A stretch of 64,000 bases of DNA from Clostridium aciditolerans (GTDB lineage: Bacteria > Bacillota > Clostridia > Clostridiales > Clostridiaceae): positions 277,037-341,036 of the forward strand of contig NZ_JAEEGB010000006.1 of NCBI RefSeq assembly GCF_016316925.1, given 5' to 3'. This document shows positions 32,326 through 41,029 of this stretch, piece after piece; positions within the stretch are counted from its first letter, which is position 1; every line of letters begins with the position of its first letter. Position numbers and translations under genes: made by a program. The notes beneath the pieces are model-generated. The model was not told where the DNA came from and made no database searches. It saw only the letters and a list, made by a program, of their open reading frames with translations.

Positions 32326-33507
32326 ATGAGCGTTTGGAGAAACAATAAAAACAAATCTCACAAAGAGTGGCATGAATTTCATCGTAGAGCTCATGAATTA
32401 CATGGCATGAAACATAAACATTACTATAATATTCATCAAAAACACCAAAAGCATAAAAATGAATTTTATCTGTGCCATAAATATTTAACATGGTTGCGCC
32501 CTGCTGCTTTGGTTATTAATATATTTATAATTTACCTAATCTTTAAGGTAGTAGGTCTCAAATTTATAACTATACTTTTCGCAACAATATTTACTGTTAA
32601 AGAAATTGCACATTTATACATATATGCAAGATTAGAAAAAAAAATAATGAAACCTATTGAAGAATTAAAAGCCGGGGTAGAAGAAATTGCTAAGGGAAAC
32701 TACGAAGTAAGAATTGAAAAAAGTGTTTATAATGAAATTGGTATTTTAATAGATGAATTTAATGAAATGGCTGAGAAACTACAACAAGGTGAAAAGCTAA
32801 AAAAAGAATATGAAGAAAATAGGAAGACACTAATAGCAAACATATCTCATGATTTAAAGACCCCAATTACCTCGATAAACGGATATGTTGAAGCCATACT
32901 AGATGGAATAGCTGACTCTCCTAATACAACCAAAAGCTATCTTAGAACAATTCATAGTAATATTGACTATATAAACAGACTAATCGATGATTTGTTTTTA
33001 TTTTCAAAGCTAGATATGCAAAAACTTAACTTTAAATTTGAAAAAGTAAGAATAAAGCCTTTCATGGAAGATATGATGGAAGAGTTTAGATTTGTTTTAG
33101 GAGAAAAAAATATCAATTTTAATTTTATTGATAAAATTGAAAAAGAATCTGAAGTTAATATAGATGGAAAAAGGATATATCAAGCTATAAGAAATATTAT
33201 AGGTAATGCAATTAAATATGGTCAAAAAGAAAATTTAACTCTCTCTGTAGAATTAAGTAAAGAAAGAGAATATATAAAAATTGACATTAGCGACAATGGT
33301 CCTGGCATATCTGAAGATAAGCTTCCTTATGTATTTGATAGATTTTATCGTATAGATACAGAAAGAACAAAAGATTTGATGAGTACAGGACTTGGTCTAG
33401 CAATCTCCAAAGAATTGATAGAAGCTCATGGTGGAACGATTTATGTTTCAAGTGTTTTAACAAAAGGCAGCACTTTTACAATAGAACTTCCCCTAGTAGC
33501 TTCATAA
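32326..33507 (+). CDS. Sensor histidine kinase with His-rich cytosolic N-terminus
   Basis: 393 residues from ATG 32326 (AAAAGGTG upstream; ATG 32320 and GTG 32317 are alternatives). The first ~55 residues are rich in His, Lys and aromatic residues (HKEWHEFHRRAHELHGMKHKHYY). Then two adjacent TM segments (about 60-100) with almost no exterior loop, a HAMP domain (about 105-160), the HisKA motif ANISHDLKTPITSINGY, and HATPase boxes (NIIGNAIKYG, DISDNGPGI, GLGLAIS). Such intramembrane kinases sense within or near the membrane; the His-rich tail suggests metal. Partner: the next gene. Confidence 0.9.
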   Translation: MSVWRNNKNKSHKEWHEFHRRAHELHGMKHKHYYNIHQKHQKHKNEFYLCHKYLTWLRPAALVINIFIIYLIFKVVGLKFITILFATIFTVKEIAHLYIYARLEKKIMKPIEELKAGVEEIAKGNYEVRIEKSVYNEIGILIDEFNEMAEKLQQGEKLKKEYEENRKTLIANISHDLKTPITSINGYVEAILDGIADSPNTTKSYLRTIHSNIDYINRLIDDLFLFSKLDMQKLNFKFEKVRIKPFMEDMMEEFRFVLGEKNINFNFIDKIEKESEVNIDGKRIYQAIRNIIGNAIKYGQKENLTLSVELSKEREYIKIDISDNGPGISEDKLPYVFDRFYRIDTERTKDLMSTGLGLAISKELIEAHGGTIYVSSVLTKGSTFTIELPLVAS

Positions 33508-33547
33508 ATTGTATGAGATATCATGAAACAAGAAGGGAACGGTTTTG

Positions 33548-34234
33548 ATGAAACAGGTTTTGATAATTGAAGATGACAACAATATTGCTGAATTAGAAAG
33601 AGATTACCTTCAACTAAATGGATATAAAGTTGATATAGAACAAGATGGATTGTCAGGCTTAAAAAAAGCTCTACTAGGTATTTACGATGTTATAGTAGTA
33701 GACTTAATGCTGCCTAGTAAGGATGGCTATGAAATAGTGAAGGAAGTCAGAGATAAGTTTGAAATTCCTATTATAATTGTGTCTGCCAAAAATGATGATA
33801 TAGATAAAATAAGAGGTTTGGGCTTTGGTGCAGATGATTACTTGACTAAACCCTTCAGCCCTGCTGAATTAGTTGCAAGAATAAGATCCCACATAATAAG
33901 GTATGAACGTCTTTCTGGTAAAAAATCCGCTACAGGGATTATAAGTCACAAGGCTATAGAAATTAGAACGCATTCTCATAAAGTATTTGTAAATGGTAAA
34001 GAGGTTATACTTACAACAAAAGAGTACGAGTTGTTAGTCTTTCTAGCTTCAAATCCCAATATTGTTTTTAGTAAAGATCAACTTTTCAATACTATTTGGG
34101 CAGAGGATTATTGCGGAGATACAGCAACTGTAGCAGTCCATATACAAAAGATTAGAAAGAAGATAGAAAAAGATTCTGGAAGTCCTGAATACATTGAAAC
34201 TATATGGGGTACAGGGTATAGATTTAATTCATAA
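33548..34234 (+). CDS. OmpR/PhoB-type response regulator
   Basis: 228 residues. Receiver with acidic pair (IIEDD), phospho-Asp in VVVDLMLPSKDG, and KPF; C-terminal winged helix (VILTTKEYELLVFLASNPNIVFSKDQLF ... VAVHIQKIRKKIE ... TIWGTGYRF). ATG 33548 follows a GGGA site at 10 bases. It is 40 bases downstream of the kinase gene, forming a two-component system. Kinase before regulator is the less usual order. Confidence 0.93.
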   Translation: MKQVLIIEDDNNIAELERDYLQLNGYKVDIEQDGLSGLKKALLGIYDVIVVDLMLPSKDGYEIVKEVRDKFEIPIIIVSAKNDDIDKIRGLGFGADDYLTKPFSPAELVARIRSHIIRYERLSGKKSATGIISHKAIEIRTHSHKVFVNGKEVILTTKEYELLVFLASNPNIVFSKDQLFNTIWAEDYCGDTATVAVHIQKIRKKIEKDSGSPEYIETIWGTGYRFNS

Positions 34235-34238
34235 TTAA

Positions 34239-34266
34239 AGAGGATAATCTAAACGATTTATCCTCT
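34239..34266. terminator. Hairpin between response regulator and EIIA remnant
   Basis: AGAGGATAA and TTATCCTCT around a 10-base loop; only weak T-runs on either strand. Confidence 0.4.
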
Positions 34267-34283
34267 AACACTATAGATCCTTT

Positions 34284-34827
34284 CTATAATGCTTTCTCCT
34301 CTAACTCATTTAAAATGTTTATACTAGCACTTTTATCATTTTTTAGTTTTTCAAAAAATTCACTGTCATTCATTTGCTTGTATAAATTCTTTATTATGTT
34401 TTTCATTTTAACTTTATCGCATTCACTTATACAAAGCATAAATACAAATTTCACATATTCCTTATGCCATTTTGTTGGATGTTCTAATACTGTTAAAGCA
34501 ATACAAGATTCCTTAACATTTTCTGCTTCTCCATGAGGAATAGCTATTTCCATTCCAACTTCTGTGGCCATCAAGTTTTCTCTTGATATTACATCATTAA
34601 CAAAATCTTCATTTATATATTGTTTTTCTAGCAAAACTCTGCACATATCATAAATAATTTCTTCCCTATTGTTAAATCTCTTACTTCTATAGAAAATCTC
34701 CTTCTTTATATACCTTCTTTTTTCCCCTTCTATCTCATTAAAGTTATGCTCAATATATTGTTCTATCTTCTTTATTTTTTGCTTTAATATCTAGCTCTAC
34801 TAAATCAATTTCAATTAGTTTTTTCAT
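34284..34827 (-). pseudogene. Decayed PTS EIIA gene, apparently a fusion remnant
   Basis: Two out-of-frame pieces. Piece 1: a good ribosome site and ATG at 34827 open a frame (MKKLIEIDLVELDIKAKNKED) that looks like the start of a fructose/mannitol-type EIIA but stops at 34750. Piece 2: a frame open from 34790 to 34284 without start codon until an internal ATG at 34646. It encodes an EIIA-2 domain with the phospho-His motif in VGMEIAIPHGEAENV and an upstream stretch (SKRFNNREEIIYDMC) like the end of a PRD-containing regulator. No EIIB/EIIC or PRD genes are nearby. Confidence 0.65.
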
Positions 34828-34964
34828 AATTTGAACTCCTTCTTTAACTATATTTTTGATGTCTGTTTTCCCGTAATGCTATAAGGCTAATTTAAAATGT
34901 TAGTACCACAATAATGTGGTAAAATTTTTATTTGATAACTAACCGCTTCTAATACTTCCTTTAC

Positions 34965-35009
34965 AAAAAAATGATTCAAAGCTATTTTAATAGCCTTGAA
35001 TCATTTTTT
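34965..35009. terminator. Terminator of manA (bidirectional)
   Basis: AAAAAATGATTCAAAGCTATT and AATAGCCTTGAATCATTTTTT. Confidence 0.8.
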
Positions 35010-35017
35010 ATTGGATA

Positions 35018-35959
35018 CTATATACTTGAAACAATAAAAGATATCTCTCCATTGATTTCAAAATCATTGTAACCAAATGGTATTACGAAGTTATCACCTT
35101 TTTTAATTTCTTCTCCATCTAAAGTTCCTTTTCCCTCTATGACAGTAACTAGTGAAAATAATGCTTTGTGATTAATGCGAGCTTTATCCTTCACATCAAA
35201 TTTTACAGTGTTAAAATACTCAGAGTTAACATAATGAGTCTTTACATACCCATCTTTCTTTTCAATTATTGATTTTACATTATTCTCGTCTCCAAAAGGT
35301 ACTTTGATTACATCTATAGCTTTTTCTACATGTAGTTCTCTTTTTTCACTAGTGTTTTCATCTACTCTATCATAATCATATACTCGATATGTTAAGTCTG
35401 AAGATTGTTGTATTTCATATATTAAAGTATTCTTGCATATGGCATGCACTGTTCCTGAAGGTATATAAAAGAAGTCTCCTTTTTTTATAGGCTTAAATGT
35501 TAATAATTCCTTCCACTTTCCTTCTTCAATGTAATTAACTAATTCTTCTTTTGTATTTGCATTATGACCATATTCTAAAACTGTATCTTCATTGCAATCT
35601 ATAATATACCAAGCCTCTGTTTTCCCCAACTGGCCATTTTCCTTTGAATATGCATATTCATCATTTGGATGAACTTGTATTGATAAGTCATTAGATGCGT
35701 CTATCAATTTAACTAATAAAGGAAACTCTTTATTTTTTATGTTTCCAAAATGTTCTCTATGGTTTTCATATAGCCATGATAATGTTTTTCCTTTGAACTC
35801 TCCATTTTTTATTATACAGTCTCCATTTTTATGTGCTGAAATAGCCCAACATTCCCCTGTTTTATCTGTTGGTATATCATATCCAAAATATTCTTTTAGT
35901 TTTCTTCCTCCCCAGACTCTGTACTTAAAAACAGGTTCTAATCTAACAATTTCCTTCAT
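35018..35959 (-). CDS. manA: Class I mannose-6-phosphate isomerase
   Basis: 313 residues, the short ManA type of firmicutes. Zinc-binding region: LSIQVHPNDEYAY, the Glu in GKTEAWYII and the His in YIPSGTVHAI. Starts EPVFKYRVWGGRKL, typical of the family. Interconverts mannose-6-P and fructose-6-P, feeding mannose use or GDP-mannose for glycans. Single gene with terminator. GGAGGAGC lies 8 bases before ATG. Confidence 0.92.
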   Translation of the reverse strand: MKEIVRLEPVFKYRVWGGRKLKEYFGYDIPTDKTGECWAISAHKNGDCIIKNGEFKGKTLSWLYENHREHFGNIKNKEFPLLVKLIDASNDLSIQVHPNDEYAYSKENGQLGKTEAWYIIDCNEDTVLEYGHNANTKEELVNYIEEGKWKELLTFKPIKKGDFFYIPSGTVHAICKNTLIYEIQQSSDLTYRVYDYDRVDENTSEKRELHVEKAIDVIKVPFGDENNVKSIIEKKDGYVKTHYVNSEYFNTVKFDVKDKARINHKALFSLVTVIEGKGTLDGEEIKKGDNFVIPFGYNDFEINGEISFIVSSI

Positions 35960-36067
35960 ATCTTGCTCCTCCTATAATCTAAAATATATTCAGTTACACT
36001 ACTATTCTATTTTTCTATTCTTTATTAAATCATGTTTTTAAAGTGTTAGCAAATTATTTCATTATAT

Positions 36068-38041
36068 TTACTCTTCCTCCTTTTTCAACTCAATTTTCAT
36101 ACCTTCAACGTGTTTTCTCTCCATAACATGTTTTTTCTTTCTATTCTCTTTGCTTTCAAATATGATATCAAAATCATAATCTTCAGGATACAATTCCTTT
36201 TTATCAATATACAACGAAAGCCTTTTATGGTTTATTTTAAGTTTTTTCTTCATCACCATAACTCCCACTTCGCCTTTGCTGTTTTCAAGTTCGCATACAA
36301 TACCTTTACAATTCATAGTACTTATATAAACACAATCTCCTATTTTAAATCTTGACTCTTTCCTACTCTTTTCTAGGATTGCTTTCTTAGATGCTAAATC
36401 CCTAGTCTCCTTTATTTTGTTTTCATGAATTTCTTTTAACTCATCAACTTTATTTTTAAATTCTAAGTCTATAATGTCCTTAGAATTTACATAGCTAGAA
36501 TAATTCTTTTGTTCTTTATAAGTAACCTTATGCGCTTTTTCTATAATTTCTTTTCTCATGCCAAGTCTTAAAGCTATTAAAAAAGCATTACTCTCTCCTG
36601 CTTTACCTATTTTTAATTTATATAAAGGTTTCAGAGTATTTATATCAAATTCCATACATCCATTTTTAAAACCTTCTTGATTTTCTGCATAATACTTTAT
36701 TTCGCTATAATGGGTTGTAGCTAATATAGTTGCTCCCTTATCGTATATATCTTGAAGCACTGCTACTGCTATTCCCATACCTTCTCCTGGATCTGTTCCT
36801 GCCCCAACTTCATCTAATATAACAAGGGTATGAGGATCAGCACATTCTATTATAGATATAATGTTTCTTATATGGGACGAAAAAGTGCTAAGAGATTGTT
36901 CAATACTTTGACCATCACCTATATCCACTAAAATATCATAAAATGTAGCAAACTCGCTTCCTTCCTCTACAGGTACATGAAGCCCTGACTGAACCATCAT
37001 GGTAAGAAGTCCTACTGTTTTTAGAGCTACTGTTTTTCCACCTGTATTAGGACCTGTAATTACAAGGCTTCTATAATCATTTCCAATAGTAAAGTTTAAA
37101 GGCACAGCGCTTCTTCCTATAAGAGGATGCTTTCCACCTTTTATATTTATATACTTGTTTTCATTTATCTTTACCGATCTTCCATCTATAGCTTTACTAT
37201 ACTTTGCTTTAGCCATAATAAAATCGTAATGAACCATAGTTTCAATATTTATTGATAGTTCTCTTTCATAGCCTTCTACCATAACAGTTAATGTTGAAAG
37301 TATTCTGTATACTTCATTTTCCTCTTGGATTCTTAATAAATTTAATTCGTCTTGTACCTTCTTAACCTCAGCAGGTTCCAGAAACACTGTAGATCCACTT
37401 CCAGAACTATCTAAAACATTTCCTTGTATTTCTTTTTTATATTCACTTTTTATAGGTATTACATATCTACCATTCCTCATACTTATAAGGTTATCCTGAA
37501 GAAATTTACGATAATTGGAGTTCTTTAGGACATTTTCAAGTTTAGTTTTAACTCTATCTTCAGCTATGGCTATCTTCTTTCTAATTCTCGATAGTTCTGT
37601 ACTTGCTTTATCAATAACATTATTTCTATATATACATCTTTCTATTTCTTCTTCTAGCTCTTTAAGTTCATATATTGATTGTGCATAGCTGCTAACAACA
37701 GGTGCAACTACAACTTTATCTTCCATGAATCTTTTAAGCCTGACTCCCTCCTTTAAAAGTTCATATATTGCCGTAAATTCTTCCGGATTAAGTACCGCCC
37801 CTTTACCTAGTTTAGACATGATCTTTTCAATATTAGTTAAGCTATGAATTGGTACACTGGAACTTCTATTTACAATAGCTCTGGATTCTGTTGTTTCTCT
37901 CATCCAGTTTTCTATTTCTCTAATGTTTGCCGAAGGTTCTAGTTTTCTTATAATTTCCTTAGCAGGCTCTGAAATAGCATATTCACAAATTATCTCCTTT
38001 ATTTTGTTATATTCTAATATTTCAATAGTATTATTATTCAA
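36068..38041 (-). CDS. MutS2 paralogue lacking the Smr domain
   Basis: 657 residues versus about 785 for full MutS2. Core and clamp-like helices (about 1-310), ATPase with Walker A GPNTGGKTV, Walker B HTLVILDEVGAGTDPGEG and LATTHYSEIK. The C-terminal part (about 520-657) has the KOW-like SRFKIGDCVYISTMNCKGIV segment but ends in a charged tail (RKHVEGMKIELKKEEE) with no Smr LDLHG motif. It starts at TTG with AGGAGG upstream. MutS2 proteins act in recombination control and, in B. subtilis, on collided ribosomes through ATPase-driven splitting. The long structured leader suggests regulated expression. Confidence 0.85.
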   Translation of the reverse strand: MNNNTIEILEYNKIKEIICEYAISEPAKEIIRKLEPSANIREIENWMRETTESRAIVNRSSSVPIHSLTNIEKIMSKLGKGAVLNPEEFTAIYELLKEGVRLKRFMEDKVVVAPVVSSYAQSIYELKELEEEIERCIYRNNVIDKASTELSRIRKKIAIAEDRVKTKLENVLKNSNYRKFLQDNLISMRNGRYVIPIKSEYKKEIQGNVLDSSGSGSTVFLEPAEVKKVQDELNLLRIQEENEVYRILSTLTVMVEGYERELSINIETMVHYDFIMAKAKYSKAIDGRSVKINENKYINIKGGKHPLIGRSAVPLNFTIGNDYRSLVITGPNTGGKTVALKTVGLLTMMVQSGLHVPVEEGSEFATFYDILVDIGDGQSIEQSLSTFSSHIRNIISIIECADPHTLVILDEVGAGTDPGEGMGIAVAVLQDIYDKGATILATTHYSEIKYYAENQEGFKNGCMEFDINTLKPLYKLKIGKAGESNAFLIALRLGMRKEIIEKAHKVTYKEQKNYSSYVNSKDIIDLEFKNKVDELKEIHENKIKETRDLASKKAILEKSRKESRFKIGDCVYISTMNCKGIVCELENSKGEVGVMVMKKKLKINHKRLSLYIDKKELYPEDYDFDIIFESKENRKKKHVMERKHVEGMKIELKKEEE

Positions 38042-38138
38042 TTTTTATTCCTCCTAATTTTATTAATTTTTTCTATGTCTAATTGATATTAATATCCTGG
38101 AATGCAGACAAATCTTATATTATTTACTCTTCATTTTA

Positions 38139-38165
38139 TTAAAATAAGATTCCTACACTTGACAT
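38139..38165 (-). CDS. Mini-ORF 2 in the MutS2-paralogue leader
   Basis: AAGGAG, 8 bases, ATG; peptide MSSVGILF. It follows the second terminator and lies ~100 bases before the MutS2-like start. Could be a leader peptide or chance. Confidence 0.3.
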   Translation of the reverse strand: MSSVGILF

Positions 38166-38193
38166 AAACATCACTCCTTACTAAAGTTAAACG

Positions 38194-38231
38194 CAAAAAG
38201 GCTGCAAATGAACATGGGTTCACCTGCAGCC
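38194..38231 (-). terminator. Strong terminator 2 in the MutS2-paralogue leader
   Basis: GGCTGCAGGTGAAC and GTTCATTTGCAGCC form a 14-bp stem (two G-U pairs), then TTTTT on the minus strand. It must be passed to transcribe the gene from the upstream promoter. Confidence 0.8.
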
Positions 38232-38275
38232 TAAAAATGTATCATCAAAAAGGTAAAGATATCCTGTAAAGGGCA

Positions 38276-38301
38276 TAAAAATACCGTGCTGAAAGCACGG
38301 T
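38276..38301 (-). terminator. Strong terminator 1 in the MutS2-paralogue leader
   Basis: ACCGTGC, 5-base loop, GCACGGT, then ATTTTTAT on the minus strand. Confidence 0.85.
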
Positions 38302-38438
38302 ATACCACTTCCAAGTATATCCTATTGATTTTATCTGCTTCCCTGTTCTTAACTAATCATCCAAAAGAATTGCAATGCAAACAAACCTGATTAAATCAGA
38401 TTATTTAACAACTTCTTCTAGACGAACTATTCAATTAG

Positions 38439-38462
38439 TTAGTTAAGAACAACCTCTATCAT
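38439..38462 (-). CDS. Mini-ORF 1 in the leader RNA
   Basis: AAGGAG, 8 bases, ATG; peptide MIEVVLN. Its last codons and stop form the 5' strand of the closing helix, so a ribosome here would prevent that helix. Confidence 0.4.
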   Translation of the reverse strand: MIEVVLN

Positions 38463-38503
38463 AAAACATACTCCTTTTTTGATACATTTAAATATCTAAT
38501 CAC

Positions 38504-38531
38504 ATTATACAGTTAATATCTAAACTCTTAA
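38504..38531 (-). promoter_or_regulatory. Promoter of the leader RNA
   Basis: TTAAGA, 16-base spacer, perfect TATAAT on the minus strand. Confidence 0.55.
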
Positions 38532-38654
38532 TGCTATTTTAGTTTAACAACCTTATTAGGTTATCTACATTATATTTTAAATTTATGGCCTTTGCAATAG
38601 CTTTTATCGAACTTTTGTAACATTTTTACTAAATTACAATATTATCCATTAACC

Positions 38655-40094
38655 TTACTTCATTCCCATAATATCAACTCTTTTTACTCTATTATGAAGA
38701 TCAGAAGATTTAACACCTCTTTGAGAAACTTCCTCTTCTTTTATGTTTAAAGTTTTTGCAATTAAAGCTCTTACTCTTGGACCACAGAAAGCTCCTTGAC
38801 ACATTCCCATTCCAGCTCTTGTACGTCTTTTAATAGCATCAATAGATTTTATTTTAATGCCTCTTTCTAATGCATCTACAATCTCCTCTTCGGTAACTTT
38901 TTCACATCTACATATCATATGCTTATCTGGTTCCTTTGAATTAACATCTCCATCAAAATTTTCATTTTTTTTAATTATAATAGGTTTTCTATAAGACTTA
39001 AAATCTTTCTTTTCTTCCAAATTTAATTCTGAATTTTTAAGTATATCTAATACCTTTTTAGCAATAGCAGGTGAAGATGTCAACCCCGGAGAATCGCCTG
39101 TTACATTTAGGAATCCTTTTACTTTTGTTTCTTCTACTATAAAGTCTTTTCTTGTATTAGTGGGTCTAACTCCAGCAAAGGAAGTTAAAGCTTTTTTCAT
39201 ATCAAAACTACTTACAGATTTTCTTGCTGTTTCAACAATAGCTTTAAGAGAATCTTCGTCTGTAGATACGTCTTCCCTATGTGTCACCTGCTGGGCATCC
39301 GGCCCTATCATAAGGTTACCGTGATAGGTGGTAGTTACTAATATTCCTTTACCTTTTTCTGTTGGCACCTGAAAGATTACTCTTTTCACCAAATAAGATT
39401 GGTCTTTATTGAATATAACATATTCTCCTTTTCTCGGAATAATGTTAAAATCATCTACTCCTATCATTCTTGAAATCCTATCACTGTGAACACCTGATGC
39501 ATTTATAATATATTTACTTTCAAATGCTCCTTTATTAGTTGTAACCTTAAAGGTACTTTCTAGCTTTTCTATAGCTGTAACTTCATGATTTAATTTTAAT
39601 TCCACACCATTTTCCAAAGCATTTTCAACTAAAGCTATAGTAAACTCATAGGGAGAACATATTCCTGAATCTTTGCAGTATAGGGCCCATTTTACTTCTT
39701 TGCTTAAATATGGTTCCATTTTTCTCACTTCAGTACCATCTATTATTTCCAATCCGCCTACACCATTGACAGTGCCATCTCTATAAAGATTCTCCAAGTG
39801 CTCCTTCTCATCATCAGAAAAAGCGATTACTAAAGAGCCAGTTTCTCTGTAGCCAAAATTTAATTCTTTTTCAAGCTGTTCAAACATTCTGTTTCCTTTT
39901 ACACAAAGTTCAGCTTTTAAAGTACCAGGCTCGTCTGAATATCCACCATGTACTATACCACTATTGGCTTTAGATGAGCCACAGCTCACATCTTCCTCCT
40001 TTTCAAGAATACAAATATCAAGATTGTACTTTGAAAGTTCTCTGGCAATGTTAGCACCTATTACTCCAGCACCAACTATTATTACATCATACAT
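38655..40094 (-). CDS. FAD-dependent oxidoreductase, GlpA-like, with BFD [2Fe-2S]-type domain
   Basis: 479 residues. N-terminal FAD fold (VIIVGAGVIGANIARELSKY), DAO-type body with SSKANSGIVHGGY, and SFAGVRPTN near 340. The C-terminal ~75 residues hold CRCEKVTEEEIVDAL and GMCQGAFCGP, four Cys as in the BFD-like domain of GlpA and related dehydrogenases. Probably an anaerobic glycerol-3-phosphate dehydrogenase or L-2-hydroxyglutarate-type oxidase. In clostridia it usually sits with glpK or a partner flavoprotein; neither is next to it here, so the substrate is uncertain. Confidence 0.8.
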   Translation of the reverse strand: MYDVIIVGAGVIGANIARELSKYNLDICILEKEEDVSCGSSKANSGIVHGGYSDEPGTLKAELCVKGNRMFEQLEKELNFGYRETGSLVIAFSDDEKEHLENLYRDGTVNGVGGLEIIDGTEVRKMEPYLSKEVKWALYCKDSGICSPYEFTIALVENALENGVELKLNHEVTAIEKLESTFKVTTNKGAFESKYIINASGVHSDRISRMIGVDDFNIIPRKGEYVIFNKDQSYLVKRVIFQVPTEKGKGILVTTTYHGNLMIGPDAQQVTHREDVSTDEDSLKAIVETARKSVSSFDMKKALTSFAGVRPTNTRKDFIVEETKVKGFLNVTGDSPGLTSSPAIAKKVLDILKNSELNLEEKKDFKSYRKPIIIKKNENFDGDVNSKEPDKHMICRCEKVTEEEIVDALERGIKIKSIDAIKRRTRAGMGMCQGAFCGPRVRALIAKTLNIKEEEVSQRGVKSSDLHNRVKRVDIMGMK

Positions 40095-40316
40095 CGAAAT
40101 CCCTCCATTCTTGTAATTAAGTTTTTACAAAATTATAGGGTTACACCTCTTAAACTTATAATGCCATTAAATATTATGTATAAATAACGTGATATTGTTA
40201 GTTGATAATTTGTATTATTTAATAACATTATACTTATTATAGCATATAATCTAAATATTTTGTAAATTATAATTACTAAATAGAGGTAAATTAAAATATA
40301 AGTGAAATTAGAACTT

Positions 40317-40670
40317 TTATTTTAATATCTCTTCCCTTTCCTTTTTCTTAAGCCCTTTGAATACTAAATCGTAGGAAATATCAATAAGCATTTTTATAGT
40401 TTTATCATCTATTGAACCATTTATTTTTACAGTATTCCAATGTGTCTTATTCATATGATATCCAGGCTTTATTGCATTATATTCTCTTCTTAGGTCTTGA
40501 GACATAATAGGATCACATTTTAAATTTACCTTTAAATCTTTTTCATTAATATTTGTAAGTGCAAACATTTTACTGCCAACTTTAAGTACTAATGTTTCAT
40601 CATCAAAAGGAAAGTCTTCATAAACCCCTTTCTTATTTAAACAATAATTTTTTAACTCCTGTAAATCCAT
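40317..40670 (-). CDS. MmcQ/YjbR family protein
   Basis: 117 residues of the YjbR (double-wing, DNA-binding-like) family: KGVYEDFPFDDETLVLKVGSKMFALT, KCDPIMSQDLRREYNAIKPGYHMNKTHWNTV. Cytosolic, role unknown. Single gene flanked by a repeat element. Confidence 0.85.
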   Translation of the reverse strand: MDLQELKNYCLNKKGVYEDFPFDDETLVLKVGSKMFALTNINEKDLKVNLKCDPIMSQDLRREYNAIKPGYHMNKTHWNTVKINGSIDDKTIKMLIDISYDLVFKGLKKKEREEILK

Positions 40671-40756
40671 TATCTATACCACTCCTATATTATAATCCTT
40701 ATTCAAAGAATATTTTACCATATGTTTAACTGTTACTAGCCCTCAACCTTCTACAA

Positions 40757-40836
40757 TTAAGCAGACATACAAAATCTGTGATTTTAATATTGTCGCTTAC
40801 TCATTCGACGATAGGAGAAGGAGTTTCATATATTAA
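40757..40836 (-). repeat. Copy of the shared repeat module
   Basis: Reading the minus strand: ATGAAACTCCTTCTCC, TCGTCGAATGAGTAAGCGAC, an AAAATCACAGATTTT hairpin and GTCTGCTTAATT. Same order as at 438-510 and 4362-4558. Confidence 0.65.
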
Positions 40837-40863
40837 TAGTAATTCAGAATCTTATAACTATCT

Positions 40864-40898
40864 TTAGCTAGACTAATCTCATGAATTAGTCTAGCTAA
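40864..40898. repeat. Perfect hairpin of 13-14 bp
   Basis: TTAGCTAGACTAAT and ATTAGTCTAGCTAA around a 7-base loop, with no T-run. A second weaker stem follows (CTGAC/GTCAG, about 40906-40934, then CTTTTAT). Confidence 0.55.
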
Positions 40899-41029
40899 AA
40901 GTAAAACTGACACCGTATAAAAAACGACGTCAGCTTTTATATCTTCAGCAATATTTATTACTTTTATCTATCCTATTTGTAGATATTTGCTTCTTATTTT
41001 TTAGAATGTTAACATAAGTGTTACTTAAT

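Larger units (their letters stand above)
38276..38497 (-). ncRNA. Structured leader RNA or small RNA with 13-bp closing helix
   Basis: From the promoter at 38504-38531 the transcript could fold a closing helix (TGTTCTTAACTAA at 38439-38452 with TTAGTTAAGAACA at 38344-38357), an inner helix (TCTAGAAGAA with TTCTTTTGGA, with G-U pairs), a CTGAT/ATCAG hairpin, and terminator 1. Nothing matches T-box, lysine, SAM, purine, M-box or cobalamin riboswitch cores that I know. The rod shape with a large one-sided bulge also recalls 6S RNA, which cannot be confirmed by eye. Confidence 0.5.

Noticed and set aside
34315-34536. Plus-strand 73-codon ORF over the EIIA remnant
   Set aside because: Shadow frame; the minus strand carries the conserved EIIA motif.
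38276-38497. T-box or lysine riboswitch
   Set aside because: No AGGGTGGNACCGCG T-box core, no lysine aptamer core; the downstream gene is not an aminoacyl-tRNA synthetase or lysine gene.
38276-38497. Confident call of 6S RNA
   Set aside because: The rod with a bulge is suggestive, but the mini-ORF and lack of a checkable consensus by eye do not allow it.
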